52,504 nt of DNA from Bacteroidales bacterium (lineage in GTDB: Bacteria; Bacteroidota; Bacteroidia; Bacteroidales; UBA1402): positions 1 through 52,504 of the forward strand of contig JAFSRR010000087.1 in assembly GCA_017446025.1 (NCBI GenBank), written 5' to 3'. Numbering within the stretch: position 1 is the stretch's first letter; every line of letters begins with the position of its first letter. The position numbers and the translations under genes are program-made. Below, in pieces: positions 45,669 through 52,504 of this stretch. The notes beneath the pieces were generated by a model. It saw nothing but the letters and a program-made list of their open reading frames with translations, was not told the DNA's origin and ran no database searches.

Positions 45669-47012
45669 TTATTTCTCAAACAATTTGTTGAACTCTTCGG
45701 TCGAGATCTCTTTGACGTTCAACTTGACGGTGTTCTTCAAGAAATCGGCCACCTTGCGGCTCAGAGCCTGGTCTTCCAGGTTGCGCAGCTGTTCGGGCTT
45801 CTTGAGCATTTCACCGGCATACTGGGTGAGCAGGTCGTCGGGCACGTTGGCCATGCCGTACTGGGCAAACTGGGCCTTGGTGATCGACTTGGCCGTTTCC
45901 ATGATGTCCTGCTGTTCCACTTTCAGGTCGTTCTTCTTGGCGATGTCTTCCTTCAGGAGGTGCCATTTCAGTTCTTCGATCATCTTGGGCATGTCGGCGT
46001 CGATGCTCTCGGCCGTCTTCTTCTCATCGGTGGCCAGCAGCCAACGCTTGAGGAAATCGACGGGGAAGGCCACGTCGCTGAGCTTGCCCACCAGTTTCTT
46101 CTCGGCATCGACCATGAAACGGTAGTCGCTTTCGGGAATGAACTGGGCGGCGATGTCTTCCTTGACTTTGGCACGGAATTCCTCTTCGCTCTTGACAGCG
46201 TCCTTACCGTAGATCTGGTCGAAAAGATCCTGGTTGACGTCGCTTTCGACGAAGCGGTTGATTTCCTTCACTTCGAAGGTGAAATCGGAGGTGACTTCCT
46301 TGGCCTTTTCCTTGGGCAGGCGCAGCAGGGAGGCCAGTTCGGCTTCGCTGCCGTCGTTGGCCTTGTAGGGGTTGTAGGTGACCGTATCGCCTACTTTGAC
46401 GCCGATCATCTTGGCCTTTTCATCGTCATTTTTGAAGTAGGCCGGCAGGATGAGCGCGCCTTCTACATGGACGGCGTCTTCGGCCTCGGAGATTTCCTTC
46501 AGGTCGCCCTTGATCGAGTCGCCTTCCTGGGAGATTTCCACCTTTTCATAGCGTCCGCCGCGGGCAGCATACGACTTGACCTGGGCGTTGACCATCTCGT
46601 CGGTGACGGCGATATTGTAGTAGGGGATCGTGTCCTTCTTGTTGAGGGTATAGTTGAGCTCCGGAGCAAGGGCGATGTCGAAAACAAATTCCAGCTCGTC
46701 CTGGGTGTCCAGATCCTGGGTCTTCTGCTCGGCACTGGGCAGCGGTTCGCCCAGCAGGTTCAGATCGTTTTCCTTGATGTAGTTGAACAAGGTTTCGGAG
46801 AGCAATTTGTTGACCTCGTCGGCCGTTACCCCCTTGGCATACATCTTTTTGATGAGCCCCATGGGTACCATGCCCGGACGGAAACCGGGGATGTTGGCTT
46901 TCTGGCGGTAAGTTTTCAGTGTCTTTTCGACTTTTTCCTGATAGTCGGCACGGGTCAGATTAATCTTAATCTGCGCATTGACAGCGTCAATAACTACTTT
47001 TTCTACGTTCAT
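45669..47012 (-). CDS. tig: Trigger factor
   Basis: The 447-residue ribosome-associated chaperone has the ribosome-docking signature PGFRPGMVPMGLIKKMYAKG near residue 45. A central FKBP-like region is divergent, as usual in Bacteroidota, and a helical C-terminal arm (about 270-445) is present. It receives nascent chains at the exit tunnel. It is the first gene of the tig-clpP-clpX operon. Confidence 0.95.
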   Translation of the reverse strand: MNVEKVVIDAVNAQIKINLTRADYQEKVEKTLKTYRQKANIPGFRPGMVPMGLIKKMYAKGVTADEVNKLLSETLFNYIKENDLNLLGEPLPSAEQKTQDLDTQDELEFVFDIALAPELNYTLNKKDTIPYYNIAVTDEMVNAQVKSYAARGGRYEKVEISQEGDSIKGDLKEISEAEDAVHVEGALILPAYFKNDDEKAKMIGVKVGDTVTYNPYKANDGSEAELASLLRLPKEKAKEVTSDFTFEVKEINRFVESDVNQDLFDQIYGKDAVKSEEEFRAKVKEDIAAQFIPESDYRFMVDAEKKLVGKLSDVAFPVDFLKRWLLATDEKKTAESIDADMPKMIEELKWHLLKEDIAKKNDLKVEQQDIMETAKSITKAQFAQYGMANVPDDLLTQYAGEMLKKPEQLRNLEDQALSRKVADFLKNTVKLNVKEISTEEFNKLFEK

Positions 47013-47034
47013 TTGTCTGAGAATTTTTGAGCGG

Positions 47035-47066
47035 CAAAATTAGTCTTTATCTTTGAATTGGCCAAA
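47035..47066 (-). promoter_or_regulatory. Promoter of tig-clpP-clpX
   Basis: On the minus strand TTTG (47066-47063), a 20-base spacer and TAATTTTG (47042-47035) match the Bacteroidota consensus. The -7 box is 22 bases before the tig ATG, giving a very short leader. Confidence 0.8.
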
Positions 47067-47133
47067 CTCTTTTTACACAAGCGTTCCAGCGGCTGCAAAA
47101 CAGTGATTCAAAAACCATGCCGCTGCTCTTTGC

Positions 47134-47164
47134 TTGCCTTTTTCGAAACCCTGGCGTATCTTTG
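47134..47164 (+). promoter_or_regulatory. Promoter of the CPBP protease gene
   Basis: TTG (47134-47136), a 20-base spacer and TATCTTTG (47157-47164) match the consensus; the ATG follows after 26 bases. A second -7-like box (TATCTTTG, 47048-47055) with an 18-base spacer lies nearer to tig but is less convincing. Confidence 0.78.
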
Positions 47165-47190
47165 TCTGACTATCTCGACCGACAAATGAC

Positions 47191-48120
47191 ATGGAACGTA
47201 AAAGCTTTATATACCGGCTCTTCTGGTTGCTCGTCCTGTTGATGGCCGGCATTTTGGTCACGTATGTGCTCACCTTTGCCATTCTGACCGTCGCCCGCGG
47301 GGGTGATCTGACGGCCGCCCTGACAGATTTTGGCACACGGGTGGGCGATGTGTGGCTGATGCAAGCCATGCAGGCCCTTTTTGTATTCGTGCTGCCGCCG
47401 GTGCTGCTTTGCCGTATCGGCCCGGAAAACACCGCCTCGTGGCTGTCCTGGCGCCGGGCCAAGGGCCTGGACATGTTGGTGGCGGCTTTCAGTGTGGTGG
47501 CCGCCCTGCCGCTTATCAATGTTTTGGTGGCCTGGAACGAAAGCTGGCAGTTGCCGGCCTGCCTGTCGGGCGTCGAAGCCTGGATGCAGCAGCAGGAACA
47601 GGCGGCCGCCCAAGTGACGGAAAGGATGATGGGTGAAACTTCTCTAGTGGGTTTCCTGCTCAATTTCATCGTCATTGCCCTGTTGGCCGGTCTGGGCGAG
47701 GAAATGCTGTTCCGGGGTGCCTTGCAGCGCTTGTTTGCCGAGGCTTTTTCCTCGCGTCGCCGACGAGCCGGTCTGGGTGTTTCAAGCGGGTCGGTGGTCG
47801 GAGCCATCTGGCTCACGGCCTTCCTGTTCAGTGCCATTCACCTGCAGTTTTACGGCCTGGTGCCTCGTATGCTCCTGGGTGCCTGGCTGGGCTACCTGCT
47901 GTGGTGGACGGGATCGCTGTGGGTGCCGGTGCTGGCCCATGCCCTAAATAACGCTATTTCACTGTGTTTCAGCATGGCTGCCAACTGGGGCTGGCTGGCA
48001 CAGGACGATATTGACAGCCTGGGACTGGGCAGCACATGGTGGCTGTGCGTGGCGTCGGTGTTGGTTCTGGCCGGCTGTGTCTGCTACTTCAGACATCCAC
48101 GTCGACAATTCCGGAGATAA
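47191..48120 (+). CDS. CPBP-family intramembrane glutamic protease
   Basis: The 309-residue protein has about eight hydrophobic helices and the Abi/CPBP signature E170-E171-x3-R175 (GLGEEMLFRGALQRLF), H217 (FSAIHLQF) and H250-x2-N253 (VLAHALNNAI), the Rce1-like active site. Substrates in bacteria are mostly unknown; roles range from processing of small peptides to self-immunity. It stands alone between the divergent tig promoter and the apt leader. Confidence 0.92.
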   Translation: MERKSFIYRLFWLLVLLMAGILVTYVLTFAILTVARGGDLTAALTDFGTRVGDVWLMQAMQALFVFVLPPVLLCRIGPENTASWLSWRRAKGLDMLVAAFSVVAALPLINVLVAWNESWQLPACLSGVEAWMQQQEQAAAQVTERMMGETSLVGFLLNFIVIALLAGLGEEMLFRGALQRLFAEAFSSRRRRAGLGVSSGSVVGAIWLTAFLFSAIHLQFYGLVPRMLLGAWLGYLLWWTGSLWVPVLAHALNNAISLCFSMAANWGWLAQDDIDSLGLGSTWWLCVASVLVLAGCVCYFRHPRRQFRR

Positions 48121-48139
48121 CCGCATATAGCTGTATTTC

Positions 48140-48179
48140 AATCAGAGACAAAAATTGGAGTGGCTTTTTTCTGATTTTT
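48140..48179 (+). terminator. Possible terminator after the CPBP gene
   Basis: AATCAGA (48140-48146) pairs with TCTGATT (48170-48176) across a long 23-base loop, followed by three more T. The stem is AT-rich and the loop large, so this is a weak call; the following 60 bases are very T-rich. Confidence 0.4.
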
Positions 48180-48236
48180 GGCAGTTGACGAAATGTTTTT
48201 TTTGTTTTCGCGCATCGTTTTTCATCAGAATCTTTT

Positions 48237-48244
48237 TACCTTTG
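48237..48244 (+). promoter_or_regulatory. -7 box upstream of apt
   Basis: TACCTTTG fits TAnnTTTG and lies 56 bases before the apt ATG. No TTG is found at the expected -33 distance (only T-rich DNA), so the promoter is called from the -7 element and position only. No purine riboswitch fold is evident in the leader. Confidence 0.5.
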
Positions 48245-48300
48245 GCTTGACTTGAAGAGCAAAGGTGTCTTCCGGCTCACAGAGGAAATTAAAAAGCATT

Positions 48301-48822
48301 ATGGTACAAGATCTAGTCAAAAAAATCCGGAGAGTTCCCGACTATCCCACCAAGGGAATCCTTTTCTACGATGTGACCACCCTGTTCAAGGATGCCGACG
48401 CCTTGCGTGAAATCCTTGACGCATTATATGAAATCTACAAGGACAAAGGCATTACCAAGGTCGTCGGGGTCGAATCCCGCGGTCTGGTGCTGGCTCCGGC
48501 CCTGGCCATCCGCCTGGGTGCCGGTTTCGTGCCGGCCCGCAAGCCGGGCAAGCTTCCCGCCAAGGTTTTGTCGGCCTCCTACCGGAAGGAATACGGGTTC
48601 GACAGTGTCGAGATCCATCAGGATGCCCTCACCCCCGACGATGTGGTGCTGGTCCACGACGACTTGCTGGCCACCGGCGGTACGGTCGGTGCCGTGGTGA
48701 ACTTGGTACATCAGTTTGATGTGAAGAATGTCTATGCCAATTTCATCATCGAAATCGACGAACTCAACGGCCGCCGGCACATGCCTTCCAACATTTGGAT
48801 AACCAGTTTGATTCACGTTTAA
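48301..48822 (+). CDS. apt: Adenine phosphoribosyltransferase
   Basis: The protein has 173 residues from the ATG at 48301 (MVQDLVKKIRRVPDYPTKGI); an upstream in-frame start at 48265 adds residues foreign to the family. The PRPP loop is VVLVHDDLLATGGTVGAVV, preceded by ESRGLVLAPALAIRLGAGFV and the flexible loop KLPAKVLSASYRKEYG. It makes AMP from adenine and PRPP. A purine permease gene follows 20 bases downstream, forming a salvage operon. Confidence 0.96.
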   Translation: MVQDLVKKIRRVPDYPTKGILFYDVTTLFKDADALREILDALYEIYKDKGITKVVGVESRGLVLAPALAIRLGAGFVPARKPGKLPAKVLSASYRKEYGFDSVEIHQDALTPDDVVLVHDDLLATGGTVGAVVNLVHQFDVKNVYANFIIEIDELNGRRHMPSNIWITSLIHV

Positions 48823-48842
48823 ACCCTCTAATTTATACGTCT

Positions 48843-50171
48843 ATGAGTCCTTTCCTGAACAAAGCCTTCGGATTTGATCCGAAGCAGAACAATGTCCGGA
48901 CCGAGATTCTCGCCGGACTGACCACATTCCTGACGATGGCCTATATCCTGGCCGTCAATCCCGGTATTTTCAGTGCACTGGACGGCATGCCCGGCGGCGC
49001 CGTGTTCACCGCCACCGCTTTGGCTGCCATCGTTGGTACGCTTGTCATGGCCTTCTATGCCAAGAAGCCTTTCGCCCTGGCTCCGGGTATGGGTCTGAAC
49101 GCCTTCTTTGTCTATACGGTATGTCTGGGCATGGGCCACACTTGGCAGTTCGCCCTCACGGCTGTATTCTTGGAAGGTATCATCTTCATCATTTTCACTG
49201 TCACCAACGTGCGTACATGGCTCATCAACGCCATCCCCGGTACGCTGAAGAAAGCCATCGGTGCCGGTATCGGCCTGTTCATCGCTTTCATCGGTATGCA
49301 GAACGCCGGTATCATCGTCAACAATGATGCCACCCTCGTTGGTCTGGGCCACATCACCCAGGGTCCTGCCCTGCTGGGTCTTATCGGTCTGTTCATCACG
49401 GCCGGTCTGGTCATGGCCAAGGTACGCGGCGGTATCCTTTGGGGTATCCTCATCACGGCTGTCATCGGCCTGTTCATCAAGGATCCTGCCACCGGTGCTG
49501 CCATTACCACGCTGCCCACACAGGTTGTTTCCCTGCCTCACAGCCTGGAACCCATCTTCTTCAAATTTGAATGGGGACAGATCATTAGCTGGGATATGCT
49601 GGCTGTCGTGTTCACCTTCCTGTTCATCGATATGTTCGATACGATGGGCACCATCATCGGTGTGCATCAGGGTGCCGGCCTGATCAAGAAGGGCGGTGAC
49701 GAAATCGAAGGTGTTGAAAAGATGTTCCTGGCCGACTCTATCGCCACTGTCTGCGGTGCCTGCTTCGGTACTTCCACCACCACCACCTATGTTGAAAGTG
49801 CTTCGGGTGTCGGCGAAGGCGGACGTACTGGTCTGACGGCCTTCTCGATTGCCATCTTCTTTGCCCTGGCCTTGTTCCTGAGCCCGATCTTCCTGGCCAT
49901 CCCCGGTGCCGCCACGGCTCCCGCCCTCATGATTGTCGGTGTGATGATGATGCCTTCCATCAAGAGCATCCACTGGGACGACTATTGCAAGGCTATCCCC
50001 GCATTTGTCACCATCATCATGATGCCGCTGGCCTACAGCATCTCCGACGGTATCCTGCTGGGTGTCATCTCCTATGTTCTCTGCCACGCTGTTGCCGGCA
50101 AGTTCAAAGAAATTTCCATCACGATGTGGATCCTGGCAGCTCTCTTTATCTGCAAGTACATCTTCATTTAA
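48843..50171 (+). CDS. NCS2-family purine permease (AzgA/GhxP type)
   Basis: The 442-residue protein, about 13-14 helices, starts at MSPFLNKAFGFDPKQNNVRT. Family marks are EILAGLTTFLTMAYILAVNP, ALAPGMGLNAFFVYTV, FIDMFDTMGTIIGVHQGAGL and TTTTYVESASGVGEGGRTGL, which bind base and proton. It should import adenine, guanine or hypoxanthine; pairing with apt favours adenine. The gene uses GGT and GCT codons more than its neighbours, a hint of high expression. A strong hairpin follows. Confidence 0.94.
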   Translation: MSPFLNKAFGFDPKQNNVRTEILAGLTTFLTMAYILAVNPGIFSALDGMPGGAVFTATALAAIVGTLVMAFYAKKPFALAPGMGLNAFFVYTVCLGMGHTWQFALTAVFLEGIIFIIFTVTNVRTWLINAIPGTLKKAIGAGIGLFIAFIGMQNAGIIVNNDATLVGLGHITQGPALLGLIGLFITAGLVMAKVRGGILWGILITAVIGLFIKDPATGAAITTLPTQVVSLPHSLEPIFFKFEWGQIISWDMLAVVFTFLFIDMFDTMGTIIGVHQGAGLIKKGGDEIEGVEKMFLADSIATVCGACFGTSTTTTYVESASGVGEGGRTGLTAFSIAIFFALALFLSPIFLAIPGAATAPALMIVGVMMMPSIKSIHWDDYCKAIPAFVTIIMMPLAYSISDGILLGVISYVLCHAVAGKFKEISITMWILAALFICKYIFI

Positions 50172-50202
50172 ACAGAGCCGGATAATCATCTGATATAAAT
50201 CG

Positions 50203-50238
50203 AAGGGGGTGGCTGGGATCTCTCGGTCACCCCCTTTT
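50203..50238 (+). terminator. Intrinsic terminator of apt-permease operon
   Basis: AAGGGGGTG (50203-50211) and CACCCCCTT (50228-50236) form a nine-pair stem with a 16-base loop, ending in a short T-run. It lies 31 bases past the permease stop and 15 before queC. Confidence 0.85.
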
Positions 50239-50252
50239 AAACACTCCCTGGC

Positions 50253-50915
50253 ATGAAACAGACTCTGAAAGATTCGCTGATGGTCCTCTCGGGCGGTATG
50301 GATTCGACGACCATGCTCTATGATTTCCAAGAGCGCATTGCCTTGGCCGTCTCTTTCGACTACGGCAGCAAGCACAATGCCCGGGAAATCCCCTTTGCCC
50401 GCCTTCATTGCCAGCGCCTGGGCATCCCCCATCTGGTGATTCCCCTGGATTTCATGCAACGCTATTTCGCCTCTTCCCTGTTGCTGGGCGGTGAGGCGAT
50501 TCCCGAAGGCAATTACGACGATGAGAACATGCGTTCGACCGTGGTGCCCTTCCGCAACGGCATCATGCTCTCTGTGGCCGCCGGCCTGGCCGAGACCCAT
50601 GGCCTGTCGCGGGTGATGATTGCCAACCACGCGGGCGACCATGCCATCTATCCCGACTGCCGGCCGGAGTTTGTCAAAAGTATGAGCGAGGCTGTCTCCC
50701 ATGGGACGTATGCCCACTTGACGGTCGAGGCTCCCTACACGCATCTGACCAAGACCGATATCGCCCGTCGGGGCAAGGCCCTGGGCATCGATTATGCTGA
50801 GACCTGGAGCTGCTATCAGGGAGGCGAGAAGCACTGCGGCCGCTGCGGCACCTGCCGGGAACGCCGCGAGGCATTGGCCGCCGCCGGCATCGAGGATACT
50901 ACCTTGTATGAGTAG
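50253..50915 (+). CDS. queC: 7-cyano-7-deazaguanine synthase
   Basis: The 220-residue ATP pyrophosphatase has the PP-loop LSGGMDSTTMLYDF near the N-terminus and the C-terminal zinc set C187, C195, C198 and C201 (CYQGGEKHCGRCGTC). It converts carboxy-deazaguanine to preQ0 with ATP and ammonia, in tRNA queuosine synthesis. Its companions queD, queE and queF are not in the window; folE at 9280 makes the pathway's pterin precursor. It lies directly after the permease terminator; its own promoter is not clear. Confidence 0.96.
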   Translation: MKQTLKDSLMVLSGGMDSTTMLYDFQERIALAVSFDYGSKHNAREIPFARLHCQRLGIPHLVIPLDFMQRYFASSLLLGGEAIPEGNYDDENMRSTVVPFRNGIMLSVAAGLAETHGLSRVMIANHAGDHAIYPDCRPEFVKSMSEAVSHGTYAHLTVEAPYTHLTKTDIARRGKALGIDYAETWSCYQGGEKHCGRCGTCRERREALAAAGIEDTTLYE

Positions 50916-50922
50916 TTTTTTT
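50898..50922 (+). terminator. Possible queC terminator
   Basis: ACTAC (50898-50902) and GTAGT (50912-50916) form a five-pair stem spanning the end of queC, followed by a run of T to 50922. The T-run is good but the stem is short and AT-rich. Confidence 0.45.
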
Positions 50923-50952
50923 CGATCGACTTGTTAAAAGATGCTTTTCCCC

Positions 50953-50983
50953 TTGTCGGTTTGTCGATGGCTGTTTATCTTTA
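50953..50983 (+). promoter_or_regulatory. Candidate promoter of the pectate lyase gene
   Basis: TTG (50953-50955), a 20-base spacer and TATCTTTA (50976-50983) match the consensus except for the last base of the -7 box. The ATG follows after 25 bases. Confidence 0.5.
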
Positions 50984-51008
50984 GCCGAATTTTCTAAACA
51001 TTACAGCG

Positions 51009-52250
51009 ATGAAAACCAAGACGATGACTCTTTTGCTGGCCCTTTTGGCCGCGTTTGGCATGCAAGCCCAGCGACTGGCTTTTCCTGGCGCAGAGGGCTT
51101 CGGCAAATACACCACAGGCGGTCGTGGCGGCCGGGTGATGATTGTCACCACACTGGCCGACCGGGGACCGGGCAGCTTGCGCGAGGCGGTTGAGGCAGAA
51201 GGCCCCCGTATCGTGGTGTTTGAGGTGGATGGTGACATCCATTTGGAGACCCCCTTGCGTATCAACAACGACGACATCACCATTGCCGGACAGAGTGCCC
51301 CCGGTGACGGCATCTGCCTTTGCGACCGACCGCTGGTGGTCAATGCCAGCAATGTCATAGTGCGCTATCTGCGCTGCCGTTTGGGCGACAAATACGAGCA
51401 CGATGCCGATGCTGTGAGCGGAGGCAACTATGGCCAGAAAAATGTGATACTCGACCATATCAGCGCTTCCTGGTCGATCGACGAATGCCTGTCGATCTAC
51501 AAGACGGAAAACCTCACTGTGCAGTGGTGCCTGATTGCCTGCAGTCTGCGCAATTCCAAACACACCAAGGGCCAGCATGGCTTCGGCGGCATCTGGGGCG
51601 GCAAGAACGCCACCTTCCATCACAACCTGCTGGCGCATCACTCCAGCCGCAATCCGCGCTTCTCCTCGGTCGAAGGCACCGAAAATGTCGACTACCGGGC
51701 CAATGTGGTCTATAACTGGGGCTACAAGGCTGCCTACGGGGGCGGTCGCAACGGCCGGATCAACTTCTGCCAGAACTACTACAAGGCCGGCCCGGGCACG
51801 CGCAACCCTGCCCACATCCTGGATGTCTCGGACGACGGCACCAGCCGCTACTATGTGGCCGACAACTATATCGAAGGCCAGCCGGCTGCCACCGCCGACA
51901 ACCGCCTGGCCGTAGGCGGCAGCAATCCTGAGGTGGCTGTTGTTTCGGAGCCTTTCCCCCGTATGCCCATCGTGGTCGAACAACCTGCCGCCCTGTTGAA
52001 AAATGTGCTGCAGCAGGTGGGTTGCAGCCGCCGTCGCGATAGTTTCGACAAGAGTGTGATCAAGCAGGTGCGTCAGGGCAAGGCTCCCTGGGGCGACCAG
52101 GGCTTTGTCGACAGCCCCGCCGACTGTGGAGGCTATCCCACGTTGCGTCATCGCACCGCCCGGCCCGACCTCAACCGCAACGGCATTCCCGATGCCCTCG
52201 AAAATCGCTACTCCGACATCGAGGACTACCTCAATTCGTTGGTGAAATAA
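51009..52250 (+). CDS. Secreted pectate lyase-like protein (parallel beta-helix)
   Basis: The 413-residue exported protein has a signal peptide ending MQAQ (about residue 21). It then has the opening RLAFPGAEGFGKYTTGGRGGRV, common in PL1-like Bacteroidota lyases. Right-handed beta-helix rungs follow: DITIAGQSAPGDGICLCDRP, NVIVRYLRCRLGDKYEHDAD, NVILDHISASWSIDECLSIY. The SRNPRFSSVEGT segment holds the arginine expected to act as base. It should cleave polygalacturonan by beta-elimination, giving unsaturated ends that a GH105 enzyme (6436) can process. Family and substrate are inferred from motifs; polysaccharide monooxygenase or other beta-helix functions are unlikely. Confidence 0.87.
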   Translation: MKTKTMTLLLALLAAFGMQAQRLAFPGAEGFGKYTTGGRGGRVMIVTTLADRGPGSLREAVEAEGPRIVVFEVDGDIHLETPLRINNDDITIAGQSAPGDGICLCDRPLVVNASNVIVRYLRCRLGDKYEHDADAVSGGNYGQKNVILDHISASWSIDECLSIYKTENLTVQWCLIACSLRNSKHTKGQHGFGGIWGGKNATFHHNLLAHHSSRNPRFSSVEGTENVDYRANVVYNWGYKAAYGGGRNGRINFCQNYYKAGPGTRNPAHILDVSDDGTSRYYVADNYIEGQPAATADNRLAVGGSNPEVAVVSEPFPRMPIVVEQPAALLKNVLQQVGCSRRRDSFDKSVIKQVRQGKAPWGDQGFVDSPADCGGYPTLRHRTARPDLNRNGIPDALENRYSDIEDYLNSLVK

Positions 52251-52253
52251 TCC

Positions 52254-52370
52254 ATGGAAGTGGTCAATCTGTTGGTATTCAAGGAAAGGTCCCAGTGGCG
52301 GGCCTGGCTCGAGGAGAAAACGATTATTTCTCTTTCGGGTGGATCTTGCGATAGATTTTCAGGGAGTTGA
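52254..52370 (+). pseudogene. Possible remnant of a YdeI/OmdA-like gene
   Basis: A 38-codon open frame begins 3 bases after the pectate lyase stop. Its first 22 residues (VFKERSQWRAWLEE) resemble the N-terminus of YdeI-family proteins, which start with a W-R-x-WL motif. The remainder (from about 52323) matches nothing and instead overlaps the end of the convergent gene. This fits an N-terminal fragment left after a deletion. The similarity is short, so chance or a small unrelated peptide is possible. Confidence 0.3.
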
Positions 52371-52504
52371 CCAGATTCCGGAACTCGCTTCTCGTGACGT
52401 GGGCTTCGCGGAGGTATTCGTCACGATCGATGGAAAACTTCACATAGCGGGAGAACAGCTGTTTGCCGGTGATAACCTTGAAGACCTCGGTGTCGTCTTT
52501 GGGC
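52324..52504 (-). CDS. Unidentified protein, C-terminal 59 residues (window edge)
   Basis: The frame is open from the right edge to a TAA at 52326-52324, reading PKDDTEVFKVITGKQLFSRY and ending RKIHPKEK. It is rich in charged residues with no hydrophobic segment, so it is probably cytosolic. I do not recognise the family; the start lies beyond the window. It converges on the pectate lyase gene, which ends 73 bases away. Confidence 0.65.
   Translation of the reverse strand, partial: PKDDTEVFKVITGKQLFSRYVKFSIDRDEYLREAHVTRSEFRNLVNSLKIYRKIHPKEK

Noticed and set aside
45618..47030. A 470-codon plus-strand frame opposite trigger factor, and a similar 568-codon one opposite mutL (32308-34014).
   Set aside because: Both are antisense of clear housekeeping genes and have biased, non-protein-like composition.
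48828..50834. A 668-codon minus-strand open frame opposite the purine permease and queC.
   Set aside because: It is the shadow of two well-supported genes: Asp/Gly/His-rich with no domain-like segment, and typical of high-GC antisense frames.

Overview
This is a GC-rich chromosomal segment of a Bacteroidota bacterium, most likely a gut-type Bacteroidales; the genus cannot be settled from sequence alone. Supporting signs are the TTG-N20/21-TAnnTTTG promoters, short lipobox lipoproteins with LxSC signals, the SPOR-protein/folE pair, the OstA_2-type LptA protein, the 7TM-HD phosphodiesterase, and the tig-clpP-clpX-recQ and mutL-rnr neighbourhoods. I see no rRNA, tRNA, CRISPR array, insertion sequence or phage gene. 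No gap between genes exceeds 300 bases.\n\nLeft region (1-4542): a tightly packed plus-strand operon, entering the window already in progress. It encodes two different zinc-type URO-D-family methyltransferases, an MtaC-like corrinoid protein, a stand-alone MetH-activation-domain protein and, overlapping the first methyltransferase, an anion:cation symporter of the hexuronate-carrier type. A strong intrinsic terminator overlapping the last stop codon closes it. It reads as a self-contained import, demethylation, methyl-transfer and cobalt-reactivation system with no assigned substrate, and it is the best candidate here for an undescribed system.\n\n4569-11440: an MBL-fold hydrolase (minus), rfbD, a GH105 unsaturated rhamnogalacturonyl hydrolase lipoprotein, then mdh with its own promoter and terminator, a SPOR protein, folE, a TlpA-like lipoprotein and a small AT-richer toxin-antitoxin pair. 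11470-19917: a 7TM-HD phosphodiesterase diverges from gltX across mirror-image -7 boxes; gltX is followed by waaA (Kdo transferase), a YfhO-type membrane protein and a membrane-anchored GT2. 19921-28462 (minus): an eight-gene surface-polysaccharide cluster (flippase, pyruvyltransferase, FrhB-like iron-sulfur protein and five glycosyltransferases, one fucosyltransferase-like) with several 4-base stop/start overlaps.\n\n28536-47012 (minus) is mostly housekeeping: ahcY; rnr (apparently lacking its cold-shock domains), mutL, a small membrane protein, an OstA/LptA-like protein, three periplasmic folding factors and guaB in one dense array; recQ with its own promoter; and tig-clpP-clpX ending in a strong terminator. 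47134-52504: a CPBP protease, an apt/purine permease operon with terminator, queC, a secreted pectate lyase, a probable gene remnant and the 3' end of an unidentified minus-strand gene. Pectin-active enzymes (GH105, PL1-like) and a hexuronate-type carrier suggest a plant-polysaccharide diet. LPS assembly (waaA, OstA, SurA-like factors) and surface glycan genes form the second theme.
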